Positions 19,377 to 30,400 of a DNA stretch of 64,000 nt are shown here, piece by piece; position 1 is the stretch's first letter, and the number at the start of each line of letters is the position of its first letter. The stretch covers positions 978,049-1,042,048 of the forward strand of contig CP150551.1 in the NCBI GenBank assembly GCA_049487715.1, written 5' to 3'. Under the pieces are notes generated by a model. The model made no database searches. It saw nothing but the letters and a program-made list of their open reading frames with translations, and was not told the DNA's origin. The stretch is from Pycnococcus provasolii. Taxonomy: Eukaryota > Chlorophyta > Pseudoscourfieldiophyceae > Pseudoscourfieldiales. Made by a program: the position numbers and the translations under genes.

Positions 19377-20104
19377 GGGATGCGGGAGTGGATAATAGAA
19401 AAGCCATAAAAGGGGTTTGGAAACACAAACCCGAATAAGTAAAAAGCGGCGCAGGTCGACGGGGAGGGAAATTGAAGCGGGGTCCCCTTTTCCATCTTTT
19501 GGCATGAATTCTGTGGATAAAAAGAACCACCCGAGCCAGGGAGGGGGAGTGTCTGGAGGACCTGTCTGGAGTTGTCTGGAGAAAGGGGAAGGGAAGGGAA
19601 AGCGGAGAGGTTAGAGCCACTTGTGCATTTGTGCATTGGAACGAGAGGGAGAGGGAGAGGGGAGAGGGAGAGGGGAGGGGAGGCTGTTGTTAGTCGAAAC
19701 TCGAAACAAGGGAGGGGGAAGGGAAGGCCGGTCACTCCCACTCCCCCTGTGCTCAGGAGGGAGTGCGGATCCTCTAGAGCTCTCTCTCTCTCCCCTCCTC
19801 TGCTGCTTGCTGTCTGGCCCTGAGCCGAATAGAATCCTCGGGCGAGATTGCCCGGAATCCCCCGATGCCTTAGGTCGGGGAACTACTCGCCAGGTCGGGC
19901 AGGGAAACAGTGAGCCTTTCCTCCCCTGATGCCTGATGGATAGACTAGGAGGATGTGGGGAACCTGCCGCCTCTTGGAACCCTCCCCCCCTCCTCTCCTC
20001 CCCCTTTCCCTCCAACGAGAGGTGGACGTGGGCAGGACGCGAAAGACAACGACAGCGACAACTCCACCCCCTCGTCCTCGTCACTCCTAGTAAGTACCCT
20101 CGCC
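19377..20104. promoter_or_regulatory. Divergent promoter region of DUF1823 and RETICULATA genes
   Basis: A 728-bp spacer, one of the longest in the window. CAAACCCGAATAA at 19425-19437 matches the recurring promoter word. A purine-rich GAGAGG tract spans about 19640-19690. A run of short CT and TCTC repeats lies at about 19780-19800, and pyrimidine-rich leader sequence precedes the RETICULATA start. No gene is seen. Confidence 0.45.
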
Positions 20105-21637
20105 ATGCCCACGCTTAATATGAAACTCAACAACACGCACACGCGTCAGCCCCTGCGCGTGCCGCGCGTGCCGGGCCTCAAAAGCGCGGCGCAAACCAGA
20201 ATACACTCCGCGTCAAGCTTTGTGCCGTACGGACGCCAAGTCGCGCGACACGTGCCAAACACCTCGGCGTCATCCGCCGCACCCTTCGACTCATCCTCAT
20301 CCTCAAGAGAAAGCCAGGATGGACTCGAGAACGTCGCAGTACCCACGACAATGATGGCGGGTGGAAAGTACGGCTCCCAGGGATCCGGCGCGACGCTCGA
20401 GAAGCAGGGACTCGACCTCACGCAGAAAATACAGAGCTTCGAGCTCAGCGCGGACAACAGCGGGGGAGGCGGTGACATCGGAAAGGGCATTCACAACGGA
20501 GGAGGGGGCGACGACGGCGACGACGGCGACGACGACGACTACTTCGACGAGGGGGACGACGGCGACGGCGACGACGGGTTCATGCGAAAGAACGTCATTG
20601 GAGAGCTCTTCGACCGCGCGTCCATCGACGCCGTCATGAAGGAGTGGCACAAAACGCTCTTCGAGCTGCCCGCGGGACTTCGCATGGCTGTTGAGATGGG
20701 CCTCATCTCCACCGCGCAGCTTCTGCGCTGGCTGCGCCTCGAGGCGAAGCCGAACGCCGTGCGCACAGTCGCCCGCTTCGCGCCGGAGACGGCGAGCCGA
20801 GACTTTGTCGGACGGCTCATGGCGGACCCGGCGTTTCTCATGAGGCTTGGTTTCGAGCAGGCTCTCACGCTCACAGCCGCGCTGTCGTACGAGGCTGGAA
20901 AGCGCGGCAATAACTTCAAAAAGGAGATGGACCTCGCGGCGGTGAACGTCACCGGGCTGCTCGCCGCAAATGCAGCCGTTGTTTGGATGCTCGCACCCAC
21001 GCGAACGTTTGGCGCGCCGAACAAGTTTGCTTGGCAGAGCTTCCTGCACAGCCTGCCGAACCACGCGTTCGACCGAAGCGGGCCGCTTCGGCAGTACACA
21101 GTTGCGAGCCGTCTCATGGGATGCGGAGTCAAGGCTGCTCAGCTCAGTGCCGTGGGCCTGGCTATTGGCGGCGGCATGTCGCTAGCCACCGGCGCGCTCA
21201 TCTCCGCGCGAAAGTCCAAGGACCCCAGCTGGGAGCCGAGCTACCAGCAACCGCCGCTTGAGGCGATGGCGCTGGGCATGGGAGCACACCTCGGACTGAG
21301 CGCAAATTTCAGGTACCAGCTCATCGCCGGACTCGACCGCTACATGGCGGCGTCTCTCACGGGACTCACGAACGCGGCGATTGGAACCGCGGTGGCGCGA
21401 ACGCTGAACGAGTGCATCGGCGAGCCGATTAGGCTCATGCTCACGGGCCAGCCGAAGAGAGGAATGGACTGGAATGCAGCTCGCGAGTCTGCTCGCGCTC
21501 GCATGGTTGCGGCGCAGGCTGCGATGGCGACGGCGGGAGCAGTCGTGGATGAGGAGGAGGAGTACGAGGAGGTTGAGGAGTACGAGGAGGAGGAGGAGGA
21601 GGAGGGGTCGTTCACTGGGTTCACGCTGTCAGCGTGA
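20105..21637 (+). CDS. RETICULATA-related (LCD1-like) chloroplast membrane protein, DUF3411
   Basis: 510 residues. The N-terminal about 60 residues are Ser/Arg/Thr-rich (transit peptide). A Gly/Asp-rich acidic linker (about 150-200; GDDGDDGDDDDYFDEGDDGD) follows. The conserved RER domain then begins at ASIDAVMKEWHKTLFELP and continues with MADPAFLMRLGFEQALTLTA, several hydrophobic segments and RYQLIAGLDRYM...ECIGEPIRLML. RER proteins sit in the chloroplast envelope and affect leaf mesophyll development in plants; in an alga the role is unknown. The acidic Glu-rich C-terminus is also seen in plant members. ATG 20105 is chosen because the upstream frame lacks targeting character. Confidence 0.88.
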   Translation: MPTLNMKLNNTHTRQPLRVPRVPGLKSAAQTRIHSASSFVPYGRQVARHVPNTSASSAAPFDSSSSSRESQDGLENVAVPTTMMAGGKYGSQGSGATLEKQGLDLTQKIQSFELSADNSGGGGDIGKGIHNGGGGDDGDDGDDDDYFDEGDDGDGDDGFMRKNVIGELFDRASIDAVMKEWHKTLFELPAGLRMAVEMGLISTAQLLRWLRLEAKPNAVRTVARFAPETASRDFVGRLMADPAFLMRLGFEQALTLTAALSYEAGKRGNNFKKEMDLAAVNVTGLLAANAAVVWMLAPTRTFGAPNKFAWQSFLHSLPNHAFDRSGPLRQYTVASRLMGCGVKAAQLSAVGLAIGGGMSLATGALISARKSKDPSWEPSYQQPPLEAMALGMGAHLGLSANFRYQLIAGLDRYMAASLTGLTNAAIGTAVARTLNECIGEPIRLMLTGQPKRGMDWNAARESARARMVAAQAAMATAGAVVDEEEEYEEVEEYEEEEEEEGSFTGFTLSA

Positions 21638-21948
21638 GCGTGAGTAGGAACAAGTAACGAAAAGGAACAACAATTGGATCATTCAACAACGACAGACAAT
21701 TCCATGAATATTTACAATAGTCATCCTATCCTCACCTCACGCGTTTCTGCCTTCGACTACCGTCCACCGCCACCTTGGGCGTCACTCTCACCAAAACTGC
21801 GATAGGATGTTTGGTATAGTTCCTATTCTCTTGGGGATACATCGTAGGCCTAAAGCCCATCCCGTTGCTCCTTCCCGCCCCCTGCACGTCTCCCGGCCCC
21901 TGTCCCATGTCCCCTGTCGTTCACCTGTCACCTTTGTCACACGCAAAC
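21638..21948. other. Intergenic, 311 bp, between two plus-strand genes
   Basis: This holds the 3' end of the RETICULATA gene and the promoter of the 2OG oxygenase. It is pyrimidine-rich close to the downstream start. No motif or gene is recognised. Confidence 0.4.
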
Positions 21949-24448
21949 ATGTCCTCCCGCGAAGACGTGTGGCGCCTCATCTCGCAGCTCGACGTCCCGG
22001 GAGAGACGTCGACAGGAGGATCCGCGCCGAGCTTGCCGTGCTTACCCGGACTGGACGTCGAAGGTGTCGGTCATCTTGCCGCTGCCGCTCAACGAGGAGA
22101 CCGCGTACAAGCTGGCGGGAGTCGCGGTCCAGGCCCCGCACGGAAAAGGCACGGAAACGGTCGTGGACACGACGGTGAGGAATACGTTGCAAGTGGACGC
22201 GGACCTTGTCACCTTGCGCAACCCGCGGTGGGATGATGCGCTCGATAAGCAAGTCGCTCTCGTCGCTGAGGCGCTCGGTGTCAACAAGAGCAACGTGCGT
22301 GCGGAGCTGTACAAACTGCTGCTGTACGAGCCGGGCAGCTTCTTCAAGCGGCACAAAGACACCGAGAAGGCGGACGGCATGTTCGGCACGCTCGTCATTC
22401 AACTCCCGTCCACCTTCACAGGCGGGACCTTCGAGGTGAACCACGCGGGAAAGGAGAAGGTGTACACGATGGGCGCGGGCGACGAGGCGGCGTACGGCTG
22501 CCATTTCGTCGCGCACTATGCGGACTGCGACCACGAAATCAAACCCGTTGAGACGGGATACCGTCTTGCTCTCGTGTATTCGTTGTGCTATAATGGAAAT
22601 GGGGAAACGCCGTCGGCGGCGGCGCTCGGCGGCACCCTCTCTGAAATCGCCGCCGCGCTGAGGAGCTTGCCCGAGGATGAAACGATGCTTGTTTTGAACA
22701 TGGAACACGAGTACACGACCGCGTCGCTCGCTCGCTATGGCGTTGGCTGCTTGAAGGGTGCGGACAAGGCCAGATACAAGGCACTGAATTCGGCAAGTGA
22801 GGGCACGTACACCTTCGTCGTCGCATGCGCCGAGCGTGTTGACTGCGAGATGGGCGATGGAGGATATTATTATGGTGACTTCGATGTGCATGAGACCGAG
22901 GAGGGTCGCCCTCATCTCAACGAAGTTTTCAACGCCGACGGCACCAAAGGAAGCGCCGCGATCAAGAAGCTGCACATTGACTGGGAGGTAGCTGAAGAAG
23001 GCGGCGCCGTGCTTTGCAGCCAAGAGGAAGTGGAGGAGATGTGGGGCGACGGCGATGAGGGCGGTGTTGAGTACACCGGCAACGAAGGTGCGTCGCGCGA
23101 GACCACATACCGCTGCTGCGTGCTCCTCGCATACCGGAAAGACGCTGAATTAGAGCTTCTCATGGGAGCTGACTTGCGTGCTGTCGTCCGCGATGTTGTG
23201 AACCGTCGCGATCCAGCCGAATTGACGCGTGTCGTGGAGTACGTGAAGAAGCACGGAGCGCGAATCCTTGAACTCGACGACTTCCGCGTGCTCATACGCA
23301 GCTTGATCACAACCTTCGCCAATCCTGCTCAAGCAAATGTCGTCGAAATGATCCGAGTCGTTTTGTCGCATGCCAATGGCCTCGACGCCAGCCTAGTCGA
23401 CGAGCTCGTCGACGCGGTGCGCCGCTGTGGATGGGCAGCCTTGGGTAGCGTAATCGCCGGCTTCTTTCAGCGCATGCGCAAATCGGAGAACCATGCCACA
23501 TCGACCATCCCAAAGCGCGCCGAGCTCGCACTCAAGCTCGTGCCACAGATCGGCTCGGATGTCATGTCTCTGATGTGCGAGGTTGGAAGTGATCTGGTTA
23601 CCGCTCTCGAATCCCCGTCGACAAACCAGCGGAGCTCCAACTACGGATACTCGTATTATGGATACGGATATCGTCAGGTGCCGGAGGATCGCTCCGATGT
23701 ACTCTCCGCCATAACATTGAAGGTATTCTTCCGAGCGTGCAAACCTGATGATCTAGCGCGCTTCGTGAAATGGGCAGAGAAGGCTGAGGAACCGGCGCTC
23801 AAGCGAGCTGTCGAATCGTTGCCCGCCGAAGGGGCAGAGGGTGGCGAAAAAGCGGCACAGGTGCGCAATCGCATCATCTCGCGGCAGCGAGAGGCGAAGC
23901 TCGCCGTCCTCGAGGCGCGTCGTGCCAAGCTCGAGAACGAGACACGCAACGGCGAGCCGGCTTTCACCTGGTGTATGCCCACCAAGGCAACGGGAGTTCA
24001 TCACCAAATTCTCGCGTATATTCGCGGCACAGAAAATGGTTCCAAGAACTTTGTGGTTGGCGGTGGCATCAAGAATGCCCGTGGAATCTGCACCACACTA
24101 ACGGGGAATCACTACGACCGCGCATACGGCGCATACGGCGCATACGGCAACAATTCAAACAGCAACGAGGCGAATATCTTGCAACGTGGCCACAGCGTGA
24201 CGGCGACCCCATCGGGCTCGGGCGCAAGTGCGACCATTACCGTGTGCAAAACGAGGGCGTACCATGAGGCGACGGTGTCCAAGTACCGGCGCTTGAGCGC
24301 CGAACTCGCGGATGTGCGCAAGGAAATCAAGGCGCTTGGAGGCGGCGAGGCGGGTCCCTCCTCGAGCGCGCCACCGTCCAAAAAAGCACGTACGGCCGGA
24401 CCAGACAAATCAGCGAGCACGAAGGAGGTGGTGGATCTGACCAATTAA
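21949..24448 (+). CDS. 2-oxoglutarate/Fe(II)-dependent oxygenase with C-terminal SUMO-interacting-like motif (needs +1 frame change)
   Basis: ATG 21949 opens a frame reading MSSREDVWRLISQLDVPGE...LPGLDVEGVG. At about 22072 the homologous continuation ILPLPLNEETAYKL is in the next frame, so one base must be skipped (GTC GGT C ATC). Together these make an intact protein of about 830 residues. The oxygenase core has HKDTEKADGMFGTLVIQLPS (HxD iron ligands), a distal His in CDHEIKPVETGYRLALVYS and the Arg expected to bind 2-oxoglutarate. The rest is a long helical region of unknown function, with two Tyr/Gly-rich stretches (about 23640-23675, 24115-24150). It ends in a basic stretch and VVDLTN, a SUMO-interacting-like motif. 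Fungal proteins with the same N-terminal block exist; the substrate is unknown. Confidence 0.72.
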
Positions 24449-24490
24449 AAAAAATCATACATACAACACATATACATAGTCTACACTCTA

Positions 24491-27400
24491 CTACTGAACC
24501 ACACGTATGATACCCGAGAAGTTCACCTCGTCCACGAGCATGTCGTCGACGCTCGTCTCGTCCACCTCGTCGTTTTCCTCGCCGGTAGCTCCCGACGTGC
24601 CGTAGCGTTCCACCCACGCACTCTGCATGAGCTCCGCAAGCTGCGCATCCGTGAGATGGTCACCCATCATCTCGCTGATAGTGACGAGAGCCTTCTTGTT
24701 AATGCCCGGCGCGGCAGAGATGTTGTCTCCACCAAGCTGGCAGAGTCGCTTGAAGCTCTTTTCCATGTGCACAGGCGTAGTGAAATCCGCCAGCTTCTCC
24801 GTCATCGCCTCGCGGAACTCGTCAAAGTCCACCTCGTCGTCGCCGCTTTCGTCGAGCGTCGACATGATCGAGTCGATGTGCGCGAGCGTTAGCTCCATGC
24901 CAAGGGCACGTGCCATCACCTTGATTTCCGAAGAGTCGATCGACCCAGATCCGTCCGTATCAATCATCCGGAACGCGAGAGACAGCTCGCGCTCAACATC
25001 CTCGAGCAGCTGGGCTGACACCTCGATGGTTGCCTGAACATCTTTGTACGTTTTGGCCTGGCCTCGTAGAGCCTGGTGCACGATATCAGGCAGACGCTGG
25101 AAGGACGCACGGTCGAGCGTCGCGACAACCAGACGCCGGTTGCCGTCGTTCTCGGCAACCACCGTCGCGCCACGCTTTGCATTTTCGTTCAGCAGCGCCT
25201 GCTCGCCGAACGTGTCCATGCGCTTGTACTGCTTGACGACGCGGCCCTCAAGCCCGTCGGCGGTACGTACCCAGTCCTCGCTCTGTGTTACGTCCGTGGT
25301 GTGGTACGAAGCATCGCGGTCGTCTACAATCGCGAACGCACGGCCTTGCAGCACGATGAAGAACTCGTCGCCTCCATCGCCCTGCTTGATGACAGCGTCG
25401 CCGTCCTCAAACTCGTAGCAGCGCATGTTCGCCGAAATGGGAACGAGCAGGTACTGTGGCACGTGGCGGAAGAGTGGTACGTCGGCAATCACCTGCTCGT
25501 CAATCGCGTACGTGATTCGAACGCCCGCGCCGAGACGCGAATACTGATCGTTGCCGTCGTCGCCGTCGTCCCTACCCTCACCCTCGTCCTTCCCCGCACT
25601 CGAACCGAGGACGCCAGTTTTGCGAGCCTTCTTACCACCAATCGCCTTCGAGGAAACGTCCTGGTACGTATGCACAGAATCGTCATTCTGGCTCGCGACG
25701 ACGAGCTGAAAAGCCGATCGGCTACAAACCAGCAGAGTGGTGTCCTTCTCAGCTACCACCACCGTGGCGGTGCGTGGGATGTCGTACAGAAGGGCCATCT
25801 CTCCGAAGGACATGCCCACGCCGAGAGCGACACGCTTCACCACCACGCCGGGACGCTCGTTGTCCTCAATGAGAACCTCAACCTTGCCGGATTCTATGTA
25901 GTAGAACGTGTCGCCGATGTCCCCTTTCTGGCAAACAACCTCGCCCACGACGTTGCGGTGCTCCGGCGTGAACGAGTCGAGCAGCGCTCGCATGCTGCGC
26001 TCAGACACGTCCTTGAACACCTTGTTGCCCCGAAGACTAGCCAGGAGCTGATCGCGCTGCTCCTGGCGACGTCGGCCAGCCTCGGAGTACATCGTGATCC
26101 TCTCCTCCATGATCTTACGCACGTTTGGAGGCAGCTTCATGAACCACTCCTTTTTCATCGACGCGCAGACAAGCGGGCCGTCAATCGCCTGGATGGCTGC
26201 CATGCGGCGACTCTGCTGGAGAAGGGAAATTTCGCCAAAGTATTCAAGCTGCTGGTACTTCTTCACCACCTTGTTCGAGCCGTCGGGCAGCGTAACGATC
26301 GCCTGCGCGTGGCCGGCGATGATGATGTAGAACGCATCACCCCACTCGCCTTGCCGAAATACGTAGTTGCCCGGATGAAAATCCACGCGGCGGAATAGGT
26401 CAGCCATGATGACAAGCTCGTGCTGCGAGAGGTCGGCGAACAATGGAACCTGTCGTAGGAGCGTCTCGTCGACGCCACCGCTCGTGCCCGTCTCACCAGC
26501 AGCAACCGCTAGCTGAAAGCTCGTGCGGTCGAGCGTCAGAAGTTTGCAGTCCGTGACGGCCACAACGGTGGCAGAGCGCGGAGCGTCACGTAGCAGCGCC
26601 GCCTCGCCGAACGTTGCACCACGTTTCAGAGGAACGCGCGCGACACCACCCTCGCTTTGGGTGATCTGCACTTCGGCAAGGCCGTCGAGCAGCAGGTAGA
26701 ACTTGTCGCCGAAATCGCCCTCGACGATGATACGCTCGCTGCGCGGAACCTTAGCTTGCTGCATGGCAAGGCGAAGCTTCATCAGCATCCGCACGCTCAG
26801 GTTTGCTAGCGCCTGACAGTTGCGAAGCTGCTCCACAACCCAGTTATCTGTGAGCATGCTACGCCGCGCCTGACGCTTCTTGCGATTGTGCCACGCGACC
26901 CACATGCGGTAGTGAATGCCCTCGATTGGAACCTCCGGATCGAAGCATGCATAAACGACTCGCCATACGTCGCGCATCTCCGCCTGCAGAATGCGCCGCT
27001 CGGTGAGCACCGACTCGTACCACGCACTGAAGACCTGCCTCACGTCGATGCGCGTAATGCGCGAGAACACCTTCCCCAGTAGGTGATTCGTTTTCAGCAC
27101 GAGCGATACCTCATCGCTCGTCGCGACGTCCGCCGCGGTCGAGCCCGCCTTGTCCGCCACCGTCGCATGCGCGCCGTTGTTCAGCAGCGTCGCCACGCAC
27201 TCGCGATGGCCAGCCTCGGCAGCCATGTGCAGAGGCGTTGCGTCGTTCCACATCTCAGACACATTCACGCGTGCCCCGTGGCCAAGCAGGGCGCGCACCG
27301 CGCTGTCATGGCCATTGCGCGCGGCGAGGTGAAGTGCGGTTGCCGCGCGCCACATGCCCTTTGCGTGCACGTCCGCACCGTTCTCGATGAGCATGTGAAT

Positions 27401-30400
27401 GCACCCGACAAATCCGTACTCTGCGGCCCAGTGTAGCGGCGTCGATCCACTGCTGTCAACCGGGTCGGGCTCGCAGTTCCCCGTCTCGACTAGAATGGTC
27501 GCCGCACGCTCGTGGCCGCCCTGGACGGCCGCATGCAGCGGCGTCTGGCCGTGGATCGTGGCAGCGTCGACGTCACACTCGGCATCCGTGCGCTCACTAA
27601 GCAACATGGCCACGCACGCGTCGTTCCCAGCCGCGGCGGCGGCGTGCATTGGCGTGACCCCGCTCTTTGTCGCGAGCGACACGTCCGCGCCGCGTTCGAG
27701 AAGGAGAGCGAGCACGTCGACGTGTCCGTGCCTCGCCGCGAGATGCACTGGAGTCTGCCAGTGCGCGTTGAGCGCGTCGATGCGAGGGCTGCTCTCCTCG
27801 AGCACGTGCTCGATGCACTCCGCGGATCCCGACTGCGCCGCGTAGTGCAGAGGCGTCTGGCCGTAGACGTCGGCAACGTCGCTGTCAGCACAACTACCAA
27901 GCATCAGGCGCACGGTGGCGAAGTGCGCCCTCTCCGTCGCGTAGTGCAGCGCGGTTTTCTTATTCACGGCCGAGCGCATGTTCGCGTATCGATGCTGCGC
28001 CTTCATCATCAGCACGACGTAGTACATCGGCGCTGTCCTGCGTCGAATGCGGGCCATCACTCGCCTTGCCACCTGCTTGAAGGTTGACATCGAATCAGCT
28101 TCACCGGCGCCTCCTTCCACCTCGTGCGAGGGAACAGTGGTCAGCAACATTCTCACGACTTCGTCGTGGCCGCGGTGACAGGCGTGCATGAGTGCATTGA
28201 GGCCATTTCTGCACTCTTCGTACGGACTTGCGCCAAACCAAAGCAGGCGCTCTGCAATTAACACGTTGCCACTTCGAGCGGAGACGTGCAGCGGCGACTC
28301 GCCAAGTTTGTTGCGTCGGATCACGCGTGCACCGAAGCGCTTCAGCAAGTACATCAGCGTCACTAGATCGCCGCGTGCGCAGGCATAGTGCAGCGCGGTG
28401 TTCCCCGCCTCGTCGGGTGCCGCAGGATCCGCGCGACCTTCGTCGACGAGTATTGCGAGCAGCGCGAGATTTCCGCCCTCCGCGGCGATGTGCGTCGCCT
28501 GCCTGCCAAGGCTATCGCGTGCCGATGTCATTATCTCCGGCGTGCGAGTCGATCGTAGAAGATACCGCACCACTTGCGTGTTGCCATTTTCAACCGCGAA
28601 GTGCAGCGGCGTTTCGCCCATCTGCGAGGGTCGGTGCACATCCGTGCCGCACTCGACGAGCAGACGCACAATCTCCAGCGATCCGTCTCTTGCCGCGAGA
28701 TGTAAGGCACCGTGGCCGTCATTTGTCAGCGCGTTGATAAAGGCGGCACGATCCCTTGCATTCGGACCAAAGCGCGCGAGCATCATGCGGATGAGAGAGG
28801 TGTGGTGGTTCATTGCCGAAAGGTGCAGGGCCGTGTACCCTCGTGTCGTCAAAGCCGTGAGATTCGCGCCATTGCTCAACAGAAGCTCCACACAGTCGGC
28901 GTGCCCACCCTCCGCAGCCAGATGAAGCGGTTGCACATCTCGTTTGTCGTTTATGGCTGCGCGCGCACCCTTGCTGATCAAAAGCGAGCCGATACCAACA
29001 TGCCCGCCCGCCGCGGCAAGGTGTAGAAGCGTCATGCCCTCGTGATTTGGCCGTTCGTACGGCGAGCGAGGATCGCGGTCGTCGTCGACGTCGTCATCCG
29101 TTCCTCCTCCGCCCTCAAGTCCAATTTGATGGAAGAGGAGATGAAAAAGCTGGAGATGGCCAGCAAGCACGCTGTAGTGCAGCGGCGTCGAACCATGGCC
29201 ATCCTTCGCGCCAATCGGCGCGGCATTGCGCAGGAGAAGCTCGACGACATTTTGAAAGCCTCCCTCGACAGCAGTGTGCAGAGGCGTCGCACCAGCATCC
29301 GTGCGCGCGTCGAGCTTTGCGGGAGGCTGCGATTCCGAAAGCAGAACTTTGACAACCTCCTCGAAGCCCTCGGCACATGCGACGTGCATGGCAGTGCGAC
29401 CCTGCTCATCCTGCTGCTCCACCTCGGCACCCATGGCAATCAGTAGCGAGCATACCTTTGCGTGGCCCTTGGCCGCGGCGCAGTGCAGGGCGGATTTGCC
29501 CTCGGACGCTGCGAAGCGTGCGATACGCCGCTGCGTCGCAACGTCGACAAGTTTACCATCCGCGAATCGAGCGACGACGTGGTCGTGCCCACGCAGTGCG
29601 GCAATGTGCAGCGCGAGGAACCCTTCCTTTCGTTCAGCGACATCAACCTTGGCACGAAATTCGCCGACGAGCATGTCAACGACGCGCTCCTTTCCGCCGA
29701 AGCACGCGCAGTGAAGCATGGTGAACCCGCGCGGCCCATCGGTTGCATCTTTGTACACAGCGTTGGTCGACACCATGCGCCTCACGGACCTGATTTTCCC
29801 GAGCTCGGCGCAGCGGTACGGCGTTTCGTCGCGCATACCGCGCTGTAGGACCTCGATCGTCGTTTCGTCCTCCGCGACGTCGAGTGCAGTCTTTCCCGCG
29901 AAATTTTCGACGAGCGGGTTGACATCCTCGCTCAGCAGCAGGCGGCACATGCGCGAGTGACCCGACGCTGCTGCCCAGTGTAGCGGCGTTCCTCCGTCGT
30001 CGTCGGTGGTGTTTGGGTCAGCTCCCGCGTGCAGGAGCGCCGTCGCCGCCGCGAGCTTTCCGTTCGCCGCCGCGAGGTGCAGCGGCGTGAGGCCGAGAAC
30101 GCCCGGTATGTTCGCATTCGCGCCGAACTTTCCGCACAGGACGGCGACGACGCGCGGCGCGTCGTTCTCCCCAGCTATGTGCAGCGGCGCCATGCCCGTT
30201 CCCGTTCCGTCGACTGCGTGTCCCCTGAGCGCGAGCTTGTGCGCCGCTTTGTGGTCATCTCTGCGCGCCGCTTCGTTGAGCGTGGTTGCGGGGTCCAGGT
30301 CGGCCTCCTCGAGGTGCACGGACGCTCTCCGTCTTCCGAGCGCGTGCATGACGCTCTTCCTTCTCGCTCGCGCGCGCTCCGAGGCTGCCGCGACGCTGGG

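Noticed and set aside
21977-23023. 348-codon frame opposite the 2OG oxygenase
   Set aside because: No domain; it mirrors the conserved oxygenase coding sequence.
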